Assembly (NCBI GenBank): GCA_947034895.1 | Contig: OX344762.1 | Location: 50,199,087 to 50,263,086, forward strand | Source of the DNA: Rhytidiadelphus loreus | Lineage: Eukaryota > Streptophyta > Bryopsida > Hypnales > Hylocomiaceae | Length of the DNA: 64,000 bases | Direction of reading: 5' to 3' | Shown: one piece after another, positions 12,414 to 24,874 of the stretch | Layout of the letters: every line of letters starts with the position of its first letter | Position numbering within the stretch: the first letter of the stretch is position 1 | The notes under the pieces: generated by a model | Databases searched by the model: none | What the model was told of the DNA's origin: nothing | What the model saw: only the letters and a program-made list of their open reading frames with translations | Translations under genes and position numbers: made by a program

Positions 12414-13720
12414 ATGGCGATTCTTACTCTTTACGGCCTTTATAAATGCCTTGAAATCCACTTGACTTTTCAAGATCTTATCATTGCCTGTTTTTGCAAC
12501 ACCACTCATCTGTTGACGGTTCTCCTAGACAATATCACAAGTTGGAAGCGTTGCTCCTTACAAGGTACCAATCAGTGGTATTCCGTGCGAATGATGGGGA
12601 ACAATACCAGAAGATTGTGTATCCTTGGATTCATCCTCGAGCGAGACTGTATGGCACGTGTATATGTTAAAATCATGATTGGGAATGCTCTCATTCAATG
12701 TTTCTCTGGGAATGTGGGGCACGTTGAACACAGACTCATCTGGAACAAAAGTCATTTGGAACTTCGTATGTGCATGCCATGGACTAGTTGTTCGAGAAGA
12801 CCGACTGTTGGCATCATGGAGGTTTACGTACCTGTGATGTCCCTATTCACAAAGTCCTCGTAGCTGTTGGATATGGTTTCACCTGAAGCAGGTTCTGATC
12901 CATGAAAAGAATTTGGGATTAGGGTTCAGCAACAAATCAAGGAAAGCAGAAGCCAACTGAGCTGTCTACTGAATTTAGTGAAGTCTGTAACGACCCTCAG
13001 GGGACAGAGTCATCGGCCGGCATAGCTTCACCGTCGTGCGGACGGGAACGCCTTGTATCATGAATGTCCATTCCATCCTGGGGTCAGTCATGGCTACCCC
13101 TCGTCCGACTCCTGTAACTGCCGGCGACGACGACGACTCTCTGCCCCCAACCTCTTTTTTACCCCTCCAGAAATCGCTCCCTCATCTATTATTATGATGT
13201 CCATCTGAGTACTACTACTTGGATCCTTCTGAGGCCTGTCAAAATGATGCATCAATCGATCGCAGCATTTTCCTGAGGTCTACAAAACTGCAGAATAAAT
13301 CTGCCCAAATTTGGGTTCCGTGTTTTACGTATGGGAGACTGATCATGGAGACTTCAGGATGCGGCATGTGTCCTTGCACAGGTTCCAGGACGTACTATGA
13401 AATTACGATCCAGATTGGTGATGGTAGTAGCAGATCATGAGACTACCTGATTTCACAAATTTGCCAATAATGTTGTAATCTACTTCAAATGTCATAAGTT
13501 AGTGAGCAGGGAAGGAGATTCATCAGCACCGGGCTGAGATTCAACCAGGCCAACAGTTTGCAGTCTCTGACTCATGAAGGTGACTCAATTTTCTGAAGAC
13601 ATGCGGTTGGTAAGCAAGCGTTTCTTCAGCTTTGTACAGGCTCTCGCATGCAGAAACTGTGGTGAACAACACTGAACGCCATCTTAATTCTCCCCATCGT
13701 TACCGCCTTGGATTGCAAGG
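12414..13720. other. Pirin-like 3' region and kinesin-2 promoter/leader
   Basis: This stretch lies between two plus-strand genes. The first part is likely the pirin-like 3' untranslated region, and the last few hundred bases the kinesin leader. A 149-codon frame at 12414-12863 begins right after the pirin-like stop but shows no family resemblance. An in-frame TAA lies at about 13685, so the kinesin frame cannot extend upstream of its ATG at 13721. Confidence 0.45.
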
Positions 13721-16700
13721 ATGAAAGAGAATCGAGGACGTGGGACTGGATTAGGGTTGATGCGGTCGACCTCCACGGGCTCCACGGGCTCCAGTGGCGG
13801 AGGATCAGCTCGTCGTGCAGAGCGAGTGCAAGTGGTGGTGCGCTGCCGACCGATGCTCGACAAAGAGAATTCCGAGGGCCGTAGCAACTGTGTTGCGGTG
13901 GACACGGCGGGCAGTACGATTCAAGTGAAGAACCTGAAGCAACCGGAACAGGCGCCCAAGCTCTTCACCTTCGACAAGACGTACGATGCGACCTCCACGC
14001 AACGGCAGCTGTATGACGACGTGGCCCATCCCATTGTGCACAGTGTGATGTGCGGTTACAATGGCACCGTGTTGGCGTATGGGCAGACGGCCTCTGGGAA
14101 GACGTTCACCATGGATGGACTGGACGATCCTCCTGGTATCACGAATCTTCAACCTCTTGTCCATAGTGTCCTTGACGGTTGAAAGGAAGGTGAGGATACA
14201 GTAATTCCGTCTCTTTACGCATTTTAAACAATTGTAGGAGTGTTTTTTGAGAGTTCGCTATGGCGCTCAGTGGAGAGATCACCTTGGATACCAGAGCCGA
14301 ACTCTCTTGAGATCAACTTTTTTGTCACCATGTACGAGTTTTGTACTTCAATCATCCACAGTGGCAGATTGTAAGACCACTATTGAAGGGACAGGAGTGA
14401 ACCCCATTTTCCATGCAAAGGTGATATTTAGCTAAGTCATGCTTTCACCACTCGCTAATTGAAGACCACCCGAGTGTATTGGAAAAGATGAATTGATGTT
14501 GGTAACAGGGGTCGATCATTATGAGACGGGATTGGGTTCCTCATTGTTTTAGTATCCTTCACCTGAGAGGTACCTTTCATTGAATATCTGGCTCTTTCTG
14601 GAGAGAAATGCGTATCAATTAGAGTCCACTGTAGGCGCTGTGAAGTGGTTACTATATTCGTTTTACAAAGTCTTTGCTTATCTGCCAGAACTTGTCATGA
14701 AGGCGATCTGCAAAACCTCCAAATCCTGTTCTCTGTAGAACCAAACTATACTGTGACCGAGGTTGGTACAAGACGTTGTGTCTGATGTGTGATAGGGTTG
14801 CAGAAATGCGGGGAATTATCCCTCAAGCTTTTGAAGATATCTTCGCTCACATCCAAGGCAGCCAGAGTTCCGACAACTTCCTGGTGCGAGCCTCGTATTT
14901 GGAGATTCACAACGAGGAGATTCGCGATTTGTTGGCTGGACAACAATCCTTGGCACGTCTGGAGCTTAAAGAGAATGTGGAAGGCAGTGTTTATGTGAAG
15001 AACTTGACCTCTATCACCGTCCAAAGCGTTGCTGACATCAGCCACCTTCTCTCCGTGAGTCAGTACCCTCTCTTCTAACAGAGTATGATCGCATACTCTA
15101 AGCCGGCAGTTGTCTCCAGATAGAGTTGAGCTAACATGGTCACTTAGTGGAAAGGTTTGGGCTATTGACCTGTAAGCTGGGCTTGGCATTGTGTTGTGTC
15201 CACCTGGTAGACGCTTAGAGGAATTGAGCGAACGGGCGCCTTTTTTACCTCTCCCGAAGTAGTATACAGGAAGAAACCTCACTGATTCGTCGTGGATACA
15301 GACTATTTCATGTCAATCCTGAAATAGTATATATCTGTTAAATTCAAATTATCGAAAGTTGCAAGTTGGTCATGTCAGCATTATATACAAGTCTAAGGGT
15401 CCATTTGCTCTTAGTGTTAGAAATGGTATCAGCAAGAGTCTAGAAATGAATTCAGGGCTAGATTCACTTTGCTAACGCTACTCCTAACATCAAGTGCGAA
15501 TGGACCGTAACGGTGACATAATTACTCCACTCTCTATAAAATGCATGGTGATGTATTCAGCTGAATAGAGTCGAGATTGGATGCTGTCTTCTCAGAGTCA
15601 TTTAATTAGAGTACGTCTTTGAGTTGCTAACCGGCAGAGCACCATCAATTTTAGGAAATGGTGAATGGTTTTGAAGTTGTGGTGTCTTTGTCGCATATCC
15701 AGGTCGGCAAGAAAAGCAGGTCAGTGGGAGCGACGTTGATGAACCAGGACTCGTCTCGTTCGCATTCCATATTTACCATCACTGTGGAGGCGAGTGCCCG
15801 CAGCACATCAGCAGGGCCTGATGGCAGCATGCATATTCGTGTTGGCAAGCTGAATCTGGTAATTGACCAACTTTAACCAAACGCCAGAATACTGTAGGCG
15901 GTGGTGCGTCGAGGTTGATCGTTACTCTAAGAACTTGTAGGGTACACTTTATTATGGGTTTTGTGATTGTAGTGGACGTTTGCGAATGTCATTTTTTTTC
16001 TCCTCTTTGATGGAGGACAATTGGGGTAGGTGGATTTGGCTGGCAGTGAAAGGCTGAACAAAACCGGAGCCACGGGGGACAGATTCCGCGAGCTCACAAA
16101 TATCAACTGGTCTCTATCTGCATTGGGCAATGTCATATCTGCCCTTGTAGACGGGAAAAGTGCACATGTTCCCTACCGTGATTCAAAGCTCACCCGCCTC
16201 TTGCAAGATTCTCTTGGAGGCAACACCCGCACTGTGATGATCGCAAACATAGGTCTTTCTACTCAGCATGAAAGTCAACTTGCGTAATCATCTGAAAGTT
16301 GCTGCTGTATATTTACAAACCAAAATACCACGTCATATTCACCACAAAATCGCCACTTGCATTCTGCGGTTAAAATTTCTTTTTAATTGGTTCGTGCTTA
16401 ATACGCAAAACCAATGAACTAAGTTCATGCAATCTGTGCAACAGGTCCAGCTGACTACAACTACGATGAGAGTGTGAGCACGTTGAGGTATGCGAACCGG
16501 GCCAAGAGCATCAAGAATAAACCTCGTATTAACGAGGATCCGAAAGACGCCATCCTCCGTGAATTTCAGGAAGAGATTGCAAGGTATGGAAAAGTCTTCT
16601 GATTGCTTGTAGCTGTGACCACATGTACTGAATGGTGTCAAGAATTACCTTCGCCCCCGGGGGGCAGCACCTCTGGATTCGTGAAGGGAACAGGATTCAT

Positions 16701-19700
16701 GTGTATATTGAATTAACCGTCTGAACGATTTTGTTAATTGAATTGATCAGTCCCGAGGTTGTTGTGGTGACTAGCAAAGAGTTCCCAAAAGAGATTCCTT
16801 GGCATGAGGCCACGAACCATGAAATGACATCCCTACAATATGTATGCTAGAGCTAACCGGCTTGTATATGGACAGATTGAGAGCGCAACTCCAAGCAAGC
16901 AGCCCAGTTTTGGATGAGAGAAATCAAAGCAAGGCAGAGTCTGTGACTGAGAATGCAGCAGATCGGGAACTAGAGATGCAGAAATTGAGGGCCAAGATGC
17001 AAGAGGATATGGAGCACCAGGTCTCTTTGCACAAATCTATGAGTGAGCAAGCTATAGCCTGCATCAAAGCTGATTTTGAACGCAAGGTATGCATGCTCCT
17101 TGAAAGACCTAGAAGATTTTGTGAATCTGTAAGTTCGTCGAGGTTTCAATATCTATCTTAGACACTTCTAATTTCATTATCGTAGTCTCACAACCGAAGT
17201 TCCCGTTTCATGAATTGTCTGACATGTTAATTTTTACAGACCTAAATACAATCAAATGAACCTCTTCAGAAGCTTTTGGAGATGAACCTCTGCCGTGAAC
17301 TGCTGAATCCAGTTTTGTTTTCTGGATCTATGTAACACCTTTCTTGTCCTAGCAATGGCGATAACTATAATTTATGTGACCCACGGATATCTCCATAATT
17401 GGATCGTCGATGCAGGCACAGTACGATATGGAAGCATTGAAGGCAGAAAAAGAGAGGTCGGATGAGGAGAAGCAGAGAATTGCAAAGCAACTCCAGCAGC
17501 AGCTCATGGAGTTGCAGACACATTACCAGGTATGGCATTGCGCTTGTCTATTTCAGGAACTGAAATTCTTCATGTAAGAATTTATCTGCAATTGTGCTAT
17601 AATGAGCAAAATGGTTGAATTGCTCTCAGGCTTTGGCGCTTGAGAAGGAAGATCGGGACGTTCTGGCTGCCAAGCTCCGGGCTCTGGAGGAAAAGCTTGT
17701 ACACGGCACCAACAATGATAATGAAAAGCTTCTGGAAAAAGCCAAACAAAAGGAGCTCGAGCTGGCCTTGCGTGAGCAACAGCTACAAGAAAAGGAGAGC
17801 ATGGACGAAGAGCGTGAGAAGAAGATTGCTGAGCTTGAGGTTGATTATTTTCCACTTGAACTTTAATACATCCGATTCACATGGTTGTTTCATGACATCC
17901 CATGCCTTTAACGATGGACGAATTCTTATTTTAGTTGATAGTTGACGCCAATGCTTTCCCCGGTGCATTTTTTCAATCGTTTTATACAGGAGAGTCTCAA
18001 AATTCTTGTCAATCTCTGCAATAAGGTAATTGTACCTAAAATCATCTGAACAAGCGTCTGAGCATGGTTTCTAGTTTTGAACTGTCTTAATTTTTGATGG
18101 ATCTTGTTGGCAGTTGGAAATGGGTTCCAGATTCTCTTATCATATACTACCTCCGTTTCTGAAAAAGGGTATTTTCCAGAAACAGAGGGAGTATATTCTT
18201 TTAGCAGTGTGAATATGAAAATATGCTAAGAATTTTCGTAGTATTAATTATTAATTATAGGTGTACCCAAAATCAAACCTAGGCTCTCATGTTGGGCCAC
18301 GTTTACATTTTAGGCAATAATCTAGATGGGACTGCTTGAGTAGCAGGTGCACTTACCCTACAGAGTTTTGGTGAAGCGTTTTTCATGTGTCACCAAATTG
18401 GTCGATTCCTAAATGAACCTGCACGTTCACCAAGTCTTTCTCACTGAGAACTTGTCATATATTTTTAAGGATTGGATTTGATAACCTGTTATTACCTGTT
18501 GTAGTTACAATCCTGTTTGGACAAGTACTCATGTTAGTAATATGGGTTTTACACAACTCGATTCAGGAAGCTCAGTTAATGGCAGAGGAGAAATGCAACA
18601 CGATGGAGGAAGAGGTGAGACCATTTCCCGATTTCTGGCATGATCAATTTGATTGGCTCCTTAGAAATTGAATTCCCCGTTCCTCAGGGTTTTTTTAACA
18701 TTAAAGTCTCCTACTGTAAATACGTAAATATGTAGGGTCACAGAAAAGTAATAGATCCATGAGTGTGCAGCCTGGGTAAGGAATCCAACTCCAGATGTGA
18801 ACGGAGTTGGCCACAGAAACTGCCGATAGACACTATGGCTACATATTCAATGAAATACTGAAAATGTGCAAACGTCTTTGGCAAACCTCCTTTAGGTGGA
18901 GATGAAGACTCGGAAGCTCCGGAAGTTGATGGCTAGATACCAGCAGAGCAAGAATGAGCTCAGTGCGCTACGCACTGAACTGCAAGACACGATCCACGAA
19001 TTCCAAAGAGAGCGAACTGACATGTTCTTGTCATTGCGTTCCCTCGACCAGCAACTGCAGCTTAAGAACTTTCTGATTGATGTAAGTCAATTTTCCCATA
19101 GTTTATTGACGTGTTGACTACGTCAGGTATAACATGACTTGTTTCCTTGGACTTGCCATGACAATTCCTTCCCTCACAGATTGGATGCTTTCTGATGCTA
19201 TTGTATTGTAATGCTCCGTACCAGTTGTATCTTCGACTGATTTGAAACATCTAAGCCTGACACTATTTGCCCTGGCAGAAATTCATACCACCCGAGGATC
19301 TGAATAAAGTTATGCGGCGAGTACATTGGGACGAGGAGAATGAAACTTGGAATTTGGTCCAGAACACCGTGCCCTTAAGGTCTGTTCCCTACAGTGGTCC
19401 AACTCGGATTTCAATTGATGGCTTCACAAAGCAGCCCTTGCTGCGGCCCAATTCTGCAATTGGTCGTAGCAGACCCCCATTGCGACAACCGGAGCAGCCC
19501 CTCTCCCAAAGTGAGCGCGACCGACACTTGTAAGCTTGCTCCCATTCCTCTGTTCAAGGTCTAAGATTTAGGTTGATAACCAGCTTCTTTCCTTTGCTAG
19601 GTAGTTGTTTTCTTGAGAGATTTGACCCGTTTTGGACGGTGGATTGAACACTACTTAAGTCCGTCAGAAGAGCCCATGGCTGAAGCAGGGTAGTAGTAAC

Positions 19701-20372
19701 GACGAGCTTAATAATCGCAAGCCGCTCATTGCCCTTGACAGCTCTGCTTTTCCACGTCAATATGAAATCCTTCGAGGGCAGTGATCAGCTGCTTAAATCT
19801 GAAGAAAGTTGCTTGAATTGTGAAACTCTAGAGTATAGAACAAGCACTTGATACGCCTATCATAACAGATCATTTACCAGTATATCTGGGGGTCCTTTTC
19901 AAATCTGTCACACTTAGGCGGGTAATAAATGTGGAAAGCAACCCATGTCAAACTATTTTCCGAGATCCCTTCCAGATCCCTTCCCTTTCAAGTGTGCACC
20001 AAGATAAAGTTGAGATGAAAGTTGCTAAACTAGGCATATTCACCACTCTGTTATTTAAGCATGGTACATAATGCGACCTGTTAGAAGGTTCCAGATCGAT
20101 AAGGGACTTTGGGGTGCAGGGTGGACAACATCTTGAAGATGGACTTGGAGATGACCGAAGGTCGCAACCCTTTTGAGTTCGACAAGAACAGGGCGTCCAA
20201 CGACGCCGACGTGGAGCACGCTCTCCGTGAGCTCCGTGCCGACGAGGATCCTTATTTTTCCTACGACACCAGCATGCCGAAACAGCCTGCGCCTGCGCTT
20301 GCAGGCGCACGGCCCAAATCCGCACGCACCAAGCACCATCGCCATGCCCGACCTCAAAGTGCATCACGATAG
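13721..20372 (+). CDS. Kinesin-2 motor, KIF3/FLA10-like (13 exons, 830 aa)
   Basis: Plus-end microtubule motor; kinesin-2 drives anterograde intraflagellar transport. Exons: 13721-14135, 14804-15054, 15703-15858, 16030-16252, 16445-16583, 16876-17086, 17416-17529, 17630-17839, 17990-18025, 18567-18614, 18896-19081, 19279-19529, 20120-20372. All introns are GT..AG, phases agree, and the coding length is 2493 nt with TAG. The N-terminal motor domain starts near residue 35 (VQVVVRCRP). The P-loop GQTASGKT is at 121-128, switch I NQDSSRSH at 236-243 and switch II DLAGSER at 276-282, followed by [18 protein letters not shown]. Coiled coil runs about 395-663. The KIF3-type segment [15 protein letters not shown] follows, then a basic tail ([19 protein letters not shown]). 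An oddity is W301 in [10 protein letters not shown], usually INLSLSALG. Length fits FLA10-type kinesins. The intron between exons 9 and 10 holds a small Stowaway-like hairpin. Confidence 0.93.
18147..18191. mobile_element. Minimal Stowaway-like MITE hairpin in a kinesin intron (45 bp)
   Basis: The left end is CTACCTCCGTTTCTG and the right end, read on the other strand, is CTCCCTCTGTTTCTG. Only about 15 bp separates the arms. TA flanks both sides (18145-18146, 18192-18193), as expected of Tc1/mariner-type Stowaway elements, whose known end is CTCCCTCCGTTT. It lies wholly inside the 541-bp intron between kinesin exons 9 and 10. At 45 bp it is shorter than usual Stowaways, so it is probably an internally deleted relic. 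Confidence 0.72.
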
Positions 20373-21116
20373 CCACGGTTCCATGACCCGCTACCAACCC
20401 TGCTGATGCCATTGTCCTTCTCTTCTCGCCTTCACATCACCACAGCTCTCGAATGCCTGTCCGTAACACTGTGCTCGTGATGGTGTACACGTTGTCCTAC
20501 TCTTGAGGTTTTATCTTGAACCAGGTGATTGCCATTTTCTGCGTCTTTCAACCATTTTCTGCTTGAACCTCGAATTTTGTTCTATTCTGTGATGCTCTCA
20601 TCACTTTTGAGTAGGAAAGTAGTCTGTGCTTGGAGTGTGTTGCTGGATACCCTTGCTATGAATCTATGGTTGTAGTATTGCTGGGCTTCTATTCCAAATC
20701 TTTTTGCTCTATGTTGTCGGGAACATCGGCAACTGGACACTTCCAGCAAGTGAACGCAATTTTTTGCAACCTTGAAGCTCATATATCCTTTGAAGTACAC
20801 CAAACATTGCAATTACCTTTTTGTCTGCAGAATTATAAATTTGTGTAAAAAACAAGGGTGAGAGAGCAAATATGCCTCATGGTGCAAAATTCTCAAAAAA
20901 CAAAGATTTCTTTTCATGGGCAATTTCATTGAAATGGTGCCATTCTGCTACTTTGACAGTTTTTACAGTTTAGACCACGTGGTCTGAAATCTATAGTTGT
21001 CCTAGATTTCTGAAATCGATATAAATCAAAAATTTATAAAATATATACCAATCCTAGATGCCCCTTTTATAGTTCAAATTGGGTGGTTTGAAAATGGCAC
21101 AAGAAATACTGCCATT
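20373..21116. other. Kinesin 3' region and repeat DNA
   Basis: The first 450 bases are probably the kinesin 3' untranslated region. The sequence then becomes AT-rich. GGGCAATTTCATTGAAATGG near 20917 is an inverted partner of TTAATGAAATTGCCCATGG at about 21749-21767, so the family B element that follows is itself enclosed by an older inverted pair. Confidence 0.45.
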
Positions 21117-21120
21117 TTAA

Positions 21121-21748
21121 CCCCTAAATCTTGAATCTAGTATTTGCAAAACTTTGAAGTTAAATAAAACCTAACCAAGTTGCTATTTTTAGTAGTTTAT
21201 ATTTTTGGAAAGTTCTTGATGTCTAGTTTTAGCATCAAAAATCCAATCTTGAAAAGAAATGATAGTGATTTTTCTATTCAAGACTTTGAGCAAGGGTACC
21301 TATTGCAATCTTGACTTCTTGGTGTTGAGAGCTCTTGGAATTGAGCCTCAAATAAACTAGATCCTAGAGAAAAAATCACATTTAAAATTCATTTAAGAAA
21401 ATTATAGAATAGATTTTGAGAAGCCATAAATTAATTGGGGTTATACGTGTTAGGCCCTTTAACCTCATATTTTTTTGGTCACTAACTTTTTAGATTTGAC
21501 TTGTGAAAAGAGGATTGAAAGACTTTGCATCATTTTTGCAGTTTTATCACCCTCATGGTCAAACATTATAATCTTTCACTTTATAAGTGATATTGTTGTG
21601 TTTTCTTTTCCTATGAGATCTCTAACATGTCTAGTTTGAATTTGCACAGTTACAAATCAAAATTGATACAACTTATCAAAATGTTGGCATTTTGTTCAAT
21701 TTAGAGCAAATTCCAAGAAGCTCAAAACAAACTTTGGGTATTTAGGGG
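21121..21748. mobile_element. TTAA-flanked MITE, family B, copy 1 (628 bp)
   Basis: TTAA (21117-21120) precedes CCCCTAAAT, and ATTTAGGGG precedes TTAA (21749-21752). Its internal sequence is the reverse complement of the copy at 37957-38586; for example AATGTTGGCATTTTGTTCAA here matches AAAAAGTCAACATTTTGATA read on the other strand there. The two copies differ in length by only 2 bp. The internal box ACATTATAATCTTTCA lies at about 21564, roughly 170 bp from the right terminus. Confidence 0.85.
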
Positions 21749-21752
21749 TTAA

Positions 21753-23550
21753 TGAAATTGCCCATGGATGTAGATATTTGTGCAATAGAAAGCAATTTCC
21801 AATTAAATAAACAATAGTAAAATTTGATATACGGTGTATGAAAGAGGTCTCTCTATTTTGACAAAAATGAAATTAAGTTTCCTTCACCTCAAAGTGCTTG
21901 ATCAAACTATAGTTGGATTACTTTTTTAAACTATTATAATAAATAATGGTATCTCCTTTAGCTTTTCTTTAGCATTGACTTTCTTATAGGAAATTCTTCT
22001 TCCATGCATTGATGACTAGCTTTTAGAGAGTGAGGAATAGTTGCAGGCTTTCAAAGGGCATCAATAAGCTTTCAGACTCACTTTGAGTGCAACTCTATAT
22101 GATCCATTGATGGAGTTTTTGGTATAAAGAATCATCTGCATTGAGTCATGACAACATTCAATCTTATATTGGGTTGATTCCAACTTGCTAGTAGTTATAG
22201 GCCAAGCTTGTAGCTAAGGTGATTTTCTACCTCCCCTCCCCGATAGGCTAGATGTTTGCATTGGGCTTGTGTAATGTGTGTATGTGATTTCTTGCTCATC
22301 AGTTCAACAATTAAAATATTTAAATTTTGCTTATAAGTTTTCAATGCCAATTTGAATAACTTGTGTTTTTTGGAATTGAGAAATGGTTATCCACAATATG
22401 CATTGCCGACTTTGGATGCATGCTTGCAGTGGTTTAATTTAATGGAACAAAATACTTATTTTTTAGGTTGAATCTATATTTACCAAATTTCTTATTTTGT
22501 TGTTGACAAAGTGGTTTTTCATTTGCATTCTAACCATAGTTTTGGAAGTGTTGGTTGTGCAAGTCTTCTTCCATTTTTGTAGTTGAATATTGTAGAAGAT
22601 GTTCTTTACACAAAGGAATGCAAGAGGTTCAATTGATTCCTAAGGCAAACATATATTATTCGCTAGGTAGACAAAGTGGTTGCTCAATTCATGGTACAAG
22701 GACTTTTTTACTTGAATAAGTGCTAGATAATAGTCGTTGCCATCCTAGAATGTCCATGCACTAATCATTGAAATCATTGAAATTATTACTTGACAATAAT
22801 TTTGTTTTGACTTCTAATAAAGCAGGGTTTGTATTTCTAAGACCTTCATTCATAGGACCGTCATTGTTACATGGTTCTCTTAAGGTTAGTAAGTATTCAC
22901 AAATATTAGTGGCAAAGCATATTGTTTTATGTTAACTATTGTTTTTTCAAGCCCTTTTTCCATCTAATTCCACTCAAAATTGACATTTCTATTGTAGAGT
23001 GCTCAAAAATTTCAGATATTCTTTTTACACATCTAACTCCTAGATCTTGCACTACAAACATACTAAACCTTGACAAATTCATTTTTATAATAAGATGTGA
23101 AATTTTTAAAAAAAAATTGAATCTAATAAATTATACTTTAAAAATGATCCTTAGACTACTGAAAAAACAAGATTGTATATAATTTTGTCATCACTAGTCC
23201 AAGTAGGACTTATGGACACCAATTCCAATAAAAAAATTATATTCTTTGAAAGTTATTGTGTTTTCCTATCTTCAAAAACAGTTTTAAAAATTAATGAAAA
23301 AAATTGAGATCATAAAAGCCTACCCAAAATACATTTTGTTTTTTGAAGGGTCAATGGAAATTTAGGAGTTAAATGTTCATTTTCTCCATGTTGGGGAAAT
23401 TTCTTGTTTCCTAGGCATTGTCTATGATTAAAGCCCTTATCCCTCAACAAGTTAATGTTGGTTGTATGGCATGCAAGAAGACAAAGTGATTCCTAGTACA
23501 AGCGCATTGTTAAAAGATGACAAATTTAATTAAGCAAACCCACTCCTCCC
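21753..23550. other. AT-rich DNA with a degraded family-D fragment
   Basis: No supported gene. Around 23185-23368 the sequence resembles the last part of the family D element at 38826-39407: a CATCACTAGTCCAA word, then GCCTACCCAAAATACATTTT, then a TTTAGGAGTTAA end. The left half cannot be traced, so this is a decayed or truncated copy. Confidence 0.4.
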
Positions 23551-24874
23551 TTGGACAAAGTACAAAGTACATCAAATCTTTTTTGTTTGGCAAATGCATC
23601 AAATTCTTTGGAATATATCACTACATTATCATCTCAATCCACTAGCTCTTCTTTAATGATGTTTTTTTCAACAAGCATGAGTAATGAGAAGAAAGTTGTA
23701 GGTGGAGAAGGCATGAGTGTGGAGGATGAGATTGAGCAGTCCAAAGTGCATTGGAGCCAACTAGTGGTGCACTTAGATTCTAATGATGACAAAGTTGCTG
23801 AGGTGGATAACATGAAGTTCTTCAACTCTCTATAAAAGCATCCCACTTGCAGTGACTTCTTCCACACATTTGGTGATAGTGAAATTTTTTGTTGTGGCAA
23901 ATTGGAGTTTGGGAGGAATTTGCGGAGGATGGATAGGCAGAGCTCTACCATACTTGTGTGATTTGGAATGATGAACAACTTAATTCAATGGTTTGGAAAC
24001 TTGGAGCTAGGTTTGTGCTCAAGGTCTATAAAAAAGGGACTTTCTTGCGAGATTTGTAAAAGCAATGGTCTAAGGAAATGTTTAAGGATTTTGAAGAGAA
24101 AGTGGAACGCTAGTTGTACAAAATATCTAGGCATTGGAGATTCTTTTGTCAAATATACTATGGAATAATATTGCAAGATGGAAGGTTTACGTTCCTTATG
24201 GTGAGGAGAAAAGAAGACCTACGAACTCTCATTGATCGCAAGCTAAAAGAAAGAATTGGCCTTGATATAGGACCTTTTTCAATGAAGATGACTTATAAGA
24301 TAATGTATAGTGTTGCAAGAGGGATGGATCGGTTACACAATCTCAATATTGTTCATCGGGACCTCAAAGCATCTAATGTGTTGTGCATTGTAGTGAACTA
24401 CAATAGTGGCAATGTTGTGTCCAATTTTAGTGTAGTGAACTTTGAGTGCTCAATTGGAGTTGTTGGAACTAATTTCTTTAGAGCTCCAGAGGTATTGTAA
24501 GCCATCAAAGATAAGCTGTTGTAAACATAAAACCAAATGTATTTACAAAAACATGAGACGTGTATGGTTATGGAATGGTATGTTACGAGATTTTGGCAAG
24601 AATTTTTTCTTTTGAAGGTCATCTTCTATGTGACTATAACCTTGTTCTCTAAGGGCAACAACTAAAAGTGCCTCATCATGTTAATGAGTGGGTACATGAT
24701 TTGTTGCATAGATGTTGGCAGCTTGATGCCTCCACTCAACCTACATTCCGAGAAATAGTGGAGGCATTGGAAGCAAATTCAAAAGATTGCATAGAACTAA
24801 AAAGGTTTATACAAGAATTTGAAGCATTGTCTTTAGAAGAACAATTAAATTTTAAATATCAGTTTCAATTTTGA
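23551..24874 (+). pseudogene. Protein kinase pseudogene (TKL-like, broken)
   Basis: Pieces of one protein kinase occur in order, split by stops and frameshifts. A serine-rich N-terminal segment spans 23551-23835. A middle part around 23970-24170 reads, in one frame, RFVLKVYKKGTFLRDL then a stop, KDFEEKVER then a stop, LYKISRHWRFF. The catalytic-loop exon at 24114-24500 contains YSVARGMDRLHN, IVHRDLKASNVL and FFRAPEVL. A C-lobe piece at about 24668-24874 contains LLHRCWQLDASTQPTFREIV. The DFG motif position reads NFS, so the metal-binding aspartate is lost. HRDLK and APE are intact, which shows recent common ancestry with active kinases. Flanks are AT-rich repeats. I cannot tell whether it arose by duplication or retrocopying; no clear intron remnants are visible. 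Confidence 0.75.

Noticed and set aside
12414..12863. 149-codon plus-strand frame directly after the pirin-like stop
   Set aside because: No family resemblance, uneven composition, and it begins exactly where the preceding frame stops. Most likely untranslated sequence.
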